Positions 5,467 to 8,326 of a DNA stretch of 8,326 bases are shown piece by piece. The stretch lies in contig CAYQZG010000166.1 of NCBI GenBank assembly GCA_964421785.1, positions 1-8,326 on the forward strand. The letters run 5' to 3'. Below the pieces are notes generated by a model that searched no databases, was not told the origin of the DNA, and saw only the letters and a list, made by a program, of their open reading frames with translations. How positions within the stretch are numbered: the first letter of the stretch is position 1; each line of letters opens with the position of its first letter. A program made the translations under genes and the position numbers. The stretch is from SKLM01 sp964421785 (GTDB taxonomy: Bacteria > Chloroflexota > Anaerolineae > B4-G1).

Positions 5467-5856
5467 ATGTTTCGTTCTGATAACGATCGTATTCAGATCT
5501 TCGACCGGAGCGGGGCGTTCATCGATCAGATCGGTGACCTGCGGAAACCGGACGCCCTGGCCTTCCTCGATGACGAGGTGGATGCCGCTTCGGCGGTTCC
5601 GCCCCCCGTCCCCGGGCCGCTTACCTTTCTTATGGTGGTCGTCGCCGAGATGGACCATCGCGTCAGCGTCCTGGGCCTGGATGGCGACGTCCTCTTCCGG
5701 TGGGGGGATGGTGAGGCGGATCCCACACCGGGGATGTTCGAGGGCGCACCGCACGGGATTTGCCTGGACAGCCGCCACCGCCTGTACGTTTCAGAGGTCG
5801 GGGTAGACGGTCGAATGCAGCGCTTCACGTATGAAGCCGGCTTAGCCCAAGCATAG
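5467..5856 (+). CDS. short NHL-repeat protein, probable N-terminally truncated remnant, with repeat insertion
   Basis: This 129-residue protein carries parts of two to three NHL (beta-propeller) blades: DNDRIQIFDRSGAFI (5-19), KPDALAFLDDE interrupted at 38-54 then VVVAEMDHRVSVLGLDGDVLFRWG (57-80), and APHGICLDSRHRLYVSEV (94-111). From memory of the family, this matches the C-terminal part of Chloroflexota NHL proteins related to peptidyl-alpha-hydroxyglycine alpha-amidating lyase, usually around 300 residues. Here the sequence starts in mid-blade, so most of the propeller is missing and enzymatic activity is doubtful. There is no signal peptide. Residues 39-54 come from the 49-bp repeat. The start has GGGAGGT with a very short spacer, and a good promoter lies 47 nt further up, so it may still be expressed. 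It ends 52 bp before the MFS gene, probably in the same transcript. It could be a decaying gene or a small stand-alone protein. Confidence 0.62.
   Translation: MFRSDNDRIQIFDRSGAFIDQIGDLRKPDALAFLDDEVDAASAVPPPVPGPLTFLMVVVAEMDHRVSVLGLDGDVLFRWGDGEADPTPGMFEGAPHGICLDSRHRLYVSEVGVDGRMQRFTYEAGLAQA
5580..5628 (+). repeat. 49-bp direct repeat, copy 2 (inside NHL-repeat gene)
   Basis: This copy is identical to 5205-5253 and in the same orientation on the plus strand, but its host gene is transcribed the opposite way, so it is read on the other strand. Here it encodes residues 39-54, a Pro/Ala-rich stretch (PPPVPGP in the middle) that interrupts an NHL blade between 'LAFLDDE' and 'VVVAEMDHRV'. The frame is kept on both sides, which implies a net insertion that is a multiple of three, most simply 51 bp. 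Confidence 0.95.
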
Positions 5857-5908
5857 GACGTGTTGGTGCTGCGTCTCTCAACCAAATGGGGACGAATGTG
5901 AGGTCGCG

Positions 5909-7204
5909 TTGACTACAGATTCCGATTTCGACCGAGAAGTGGAGCGAGACTACCGGCACAACGCCCTGGTCAACCTGCTGGACGGCACCTTCTTCTGGTT
6001 TGGTGCCAGTTTCTTCAACCCCACCACCATCCTGCCGCTCTACGTCAACCATCTGACCGACAGCAGGCTGGCGATCGGGCTCCTTTCGACCATCGCCTCC
6101 ACCGGCTGGCTCCTGCCGCAGCTCTTCACCGCGCCCTGGGTGCAGCGGTTGCCGCGCAAGAAGGTGGTGCCGGTGAGGCTGGGCCTGTTCACGGAACGGC
6201 TGCCGGTGCTGCTGCTGGTGCCGGCGGCCTGGCTTGCCGCCCGCGCTCCTGGCGCCGCCCTGGTCATCTTCTTCGTGCTGTTCGCCTGGCACGTGATAGG
6301 AGCGGGTGTAGTGGCCGTCGGCTGGCAAGACATGCTGGCCCGCATCATCCCCGTCGACCGGCGTGGAAGATTTCTCGGCATCACCAACTTCGGCGGCACG
6401 GCGACCGGCGTGCTCGGGGCAGCCGCCGCCTCGTGGATGCTCGATCGCTACCCTTTCCCCCAGGGCTACGCGCTCTGCTTCGCGGCCGCTGCGCTCCTGA
6501 TATTCATGTCGTGGATCTTCCTGTCGCTCACGCGCGAGCCAGCTCAGGTCCATCACGAACCCGACGGCCCACAACGGGGGTATTGGCGACGCCTGCCGAG
6601 CATGCTGCTTGACGTGGTGCGCACCGATGCCAACTTCCGGCGTTATCTCCTGAGCCAGATGGTGGTCACCCTGGGGAGGATGGCGGTGGGCTTCCTGACC
6701 GTGTACGCAGTGCAGCGTTGGCAGCTGACCGACAGCAGGGCGGGGGGGTTCACGGCCCCCATGCTCGTCGGTCAGGCGCTGAGCAACCTCCTGTTCGGGG
6801 CGCTCGCCGACCGAAGGGGGCACAAGCTGGTGCTGGAGTTGAGCACGCTGAGCGGCGCGCTAGCGGTGGGGCTGGCCGTCTTCGCCCCCAGCCCGGCCTG
6901 GTTCTACCTGATCTTCGCCCTCATCGGCGCCAGCAATGCTGGTTTCATCCTCTCCGGCATCATGATCATCCCCGAGTTCAGCACGTCCGACCTTCGTCCC
7001 ACCTACATCGGCGTGAACAACACGGTGACCGGCGTCGTGGCCGCGGTGGCTCCTATGCTCGGCGCCTGGCTGGCCGCCGTGCTCGGCTACCGTGGGCTCT
7101 TCGTCGTGGCCTCTCTGATCGGGCTGGTGGGCCTCATCCTTCTGCGTTGGTCTGTGCGCGAGCCTCGCCAGCTGAACGAAATCCCCGCCGCAGAAGGAGC
7201 TTGA
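5909..7204 (+). CDS. major facilitator superfamily (MFS) transporter
   Basis: This 431-residue inner-membrane carrier has about 12 hydrophobic segments in two halves, joined by a charged cytoplasmic loop at roughly 207-245. Hydrophobic stretches include 33-50, 55-76, 96-135, 160-178, 186-206, 248-266, 283-298, 310-330, 332-354, 372-392 and 395-413. GALADRRGHK (297-306) is the second-half form of MFS motif A. IPVDRRGRFLGITN (147-160) and DLRPTYIGVNN (361-371) are conserved loops in this subgroup. The start is TTG at 5909 with GAGGT (5900-5904) upstream; no ATG or GTG in frame fits better. By position it may carry the sugar or glycan fragment handled by the divergent enzymes, but direction and substrate are not shown by sequence. 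It follows the NHL gene and probably shares its promoter. Confidence 0.9.
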   Translation: MTTDSDFDREVERDYRHNALVNLLDGTFFWFGASFFNPTTILPLYVNHLTDSRLAIGLLSTIASTGWLLPQLFTAPWVQRLPRKKVVPVRLGLFTERLPVLLLVPAAWLAARAPGAALVIFFVLFAWHVIGAGVVAVGWQDMLARIIPVDRRGRFLGITNFGGTATGVLGAAAASWMLDRYPFPQGYALCFAAAALLIFMSWIFLSLTREPAQVHHEPDGPQRGYWRRLPSMLLDVVRTDANFRRYLLSQMVVTLGRMAVGFLTVYAVQRWQLTDSRAGGFTAPMLVGQALSNLLFGALADRRGHKLVLELSTLSGALAVGLAVFAPSPAWFYLIFALIGASNAGFILSGIMIIPEFSTSDLRPTYIGVNNTVTGVVAAVAPMLGAWLAAVLGYRGLFVVASLIGLVGLILLRWSVREPRQLNEIPAAEGA

Positions 7205-7352
7205 CGCTGCCGAAACGGGGCTTCGAGAAGCCGCCGCCGCGAATTATGATGAAGACCACGGGGCGACGGGCGATGGGTCGACGCAGTCACCTTAGCCCAG
7301 GCACCATAGAGTCCGCAGCGGATATCGATGATAAAAGCGGCGTGTGCCCTCG

Positions 7353-7358
7353 TATAAT
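7353..7358 (+). promoter_or_regulatory. possible -10 element upstream of the subtilase gene
   Basis: TATAAT is a perfect -10 hexamer in the 244-bp gap before the protease gene. The -35 position holds no good match (GATAAA at 17 nt spacing, TGATAA at 18), so promoter activity is uncertain. The rest of 7205-7448 has a GGCTTCGAGAAGCC palindrome at 7219-7232 without a T-run and nothing else I can support. Confidence 0.4.
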
Positions 7359-7448
7359 ATAGTAGAGAGCGAGGTGTTCATCTGCCGCCGGTCGCAGGAT
7401 CGGGTGCAGCGGAGTCCGAGTCGTAGTTGCTCCTGGAAATGGATCAAG

Positions 7449-8326
7449 ATGAGAGGATTGATCAGTCGTCAGAGGATGAGGTGGAGCCTTCTTGCCCTTC
7501 TGGCGATCCTGGTCGCGTCAGCGCTGTGGGCTGCACTTGTGGGGAGACTTCGATGTCCCTACGCCTCCGGGCAGGCGCTTGCCGGGCAAATGCCTGCCTA
7601 TGAGGTGCTACCGCGCGCCAATCTCGTCATGCCACGGGCGCGCGGCGCCTTGAGCGCCACGATCCACAGCGAAGCGCTGGTCAAGATTGGGGCCGTCGAG
7701 TACCATACCCACGGCTACACCGGAGAGGACGTCAGGGTCGCCGTGCTCGACGAGCACTTCGACGGGTTTGCCGATCGCGTCCGAGAAGGTGAGCTGCCCG
7801 CCAGCCTGGTCACCCGACGCTTCTTCGCCGACGGCAGCTCCACGAGCACGCTCGTGGATGGCGCTTCACCCGAAGAAGAGGACCAGGCCCACGGGGTTGC
7901 CTGCGCCGAGATCATCCATGACGTCGCCCCGGGAGCCACCCTCTATCTGATTCAGGTGGCGAATCTGCGGAGCAGCCTGGACGAGGTATTCGACTATCTG
8001 CACGCGGAGGGCGTCCAGATTGTCTCCCTCTCTCTGTCCGTATCGGCCGAGAGCCGGGGCGATGGGCGGGGCGTCCTCGACGAATCGAAGACGCCCATCT
8101 ACGATATCCTCGATGAGGCCAGAGAAAGAGGGATGCTCATCGTCAAGAGCGCGGGGAACGATGCTACCCGGTACTACGGCGGTGCGTTCCGGGATGCCGA
8201 TGGGGATGGATGGCACGAGTTCAGCCGGCCCTGGCTCCGAGGCCTGGATGAGGACCTCGACTTGAGCCTGGAGAAGGACGCCGAGGTTGAGATCGCTCTG
8301 AGCTGGGATGATTGGTATGATCTGTT
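7449..8326 (+). CDS. secreted subtilisin-like (S8) serine protease, N-terminal part, cut by the window edge
   Basis: The reading frame stays open to the right edge and gives 292 residues. Residues 1-10 are basic and 11-32 are strongly hydrophobic, a signal peptide or N-terminal anchor; a possible cleavage site is ALA-GQ near 45. The S8 motifs follow in order: VAVLDEHFDGF (97-107) with catalytic D101, HGVACAEIIHDVAPGA (148-163) with catalytic H148, the structural strand IVSLSLS (191-197), and IVKSAGND (231-238) with oxyanion-hole N237. The serine motif (GTS-type) must lie beyond the window. DADGDGWHEF (249-258) resembles the loop between Asn and Ser motifs in Chloroflexota and Planctomycetes subtilases and may bind calcium. 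ATG 7449 has only a weak GGA ribosome site; ATG 7476, nine codons later, would keep the signal segment and is possible. It would act outside the cytoplasm. Any link to the sugar genes is unclear. Confidence 0.85.
   Translation, partial: MRGLISRQRMRWSLLALLAILVASALWAALVGRLRCPYASGQALAGQMPAYEVLPRANLVMPRARGALSATIHSEALVKIGAVEYHTHGYTGEDVRVAVLDEHFDGFADRVREGELPASLVTRRFFADGSSTSTLVDGASPEEEDQAHGVACAEIIHDVAPGATLYLIQVANLRSSLDEVFDYLHAEGVQIVSLSLSVSAESRGDGRGVLDESKTPIYDILDEARERGMLIVKSAGNDATRYYGGAFRDADGDGWHEFSRPWLRGLDEDLDLSLEKDAEVEIALSWDDWYDL

Noticed and set aside
5205..5628. The 49-bp repeat as a CRISPR array or REP cluster
   Set aside because: There are only two copies, 375 bp apart, both within coding sequence and without regular spacers or a cas gene, so neither label fits.
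5825..6823. Open frame of 332 codons antisense to the MFS transporter
   Set aside because: It is a Gln/His/Gly/Glu-rich translation complementary to hydrophobic codons, with no recognisable domain; the plus-strand frame gives a clear 12-segment carrier.
7219..7232. GGCTTCGAGAAGCC palindrome after the MFS gene as an intrinsic terminator
   Set aside because: A 14-bp palindrome leaves a tiny or weak hairpin, and it is followed by GCCGCCGCG rather than a T-run.

Overview
The window looks like chromosomal DNA of a GC-rich, free-living bacterium, most likely a member of the Chloroflexota. The clues are the 'VYLPLL' motif near the C-terminus of a secreted protein, the sequence style of the MFS transporter and the subtilase, and a mix of ATG, GTG and TTG starts behind strong Shine-Dalgarno sites. 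The assignment is an inference from family resemblance, not a database result. No phage, transposase, CRISPR or conjugation gene is visible.

Layout. (1) 1-410: a complete tRNA-Pro(GGG) gene with its own sigma70-type promoter and an intrinsic terminator, then a short leader holding four alternating GCTCC/GGAGC blocks. (2) 411-1664, plus strand: a transaldolase-family protein. (3) 5298 down to 1599, minus strand: an apparent operon of a xylose-isomerase-like sugar isomerase/epimerase, a Gfo/Idh/MocA oxidoreductase (17-nt overlap, probably translationally coupled) and a secreted right-handed beta-helix protein, possibly a polysaccharide lyase. (4) 5299-5466: a compact divergent control region in which two TTGACA -35 boxes, one per strand, form the two arms of a perfect 9-bp inverted repeat. 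(5) 5467-7204, plus strand: a short NHL-repeat protein that looks like the C-terminal remnant of a longer family, then an MFS transporter. (6) 7449 to the right edge: the N-terminal part of a secreted subtilisin-like (S8) protease, cut by the window.

Taken together this reads as a carbohydrate utilisation locus: a secreted glycan-active beta-helix protein, an MFS importer or exporter, two cytoplasmic sugar-modifying enzymes and a transaldolase-type C-C lyase/transferase. The substrate cannot be read from the sequence.

The most unusual signal is a 49-bp perfect direct repeat (5205-5253 and 5580-5628) that lies inside two unrelated, divergently transcribed genes. In the NHL gene it is an in-frame insertion of about 17 residues into a recognisable blade. 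In the isomerase gene it supplies part of an atypical N-terminal extension. Five of its six reading frames are open, so it has the properties expected of a small repeat that can settle inside coding sequence.
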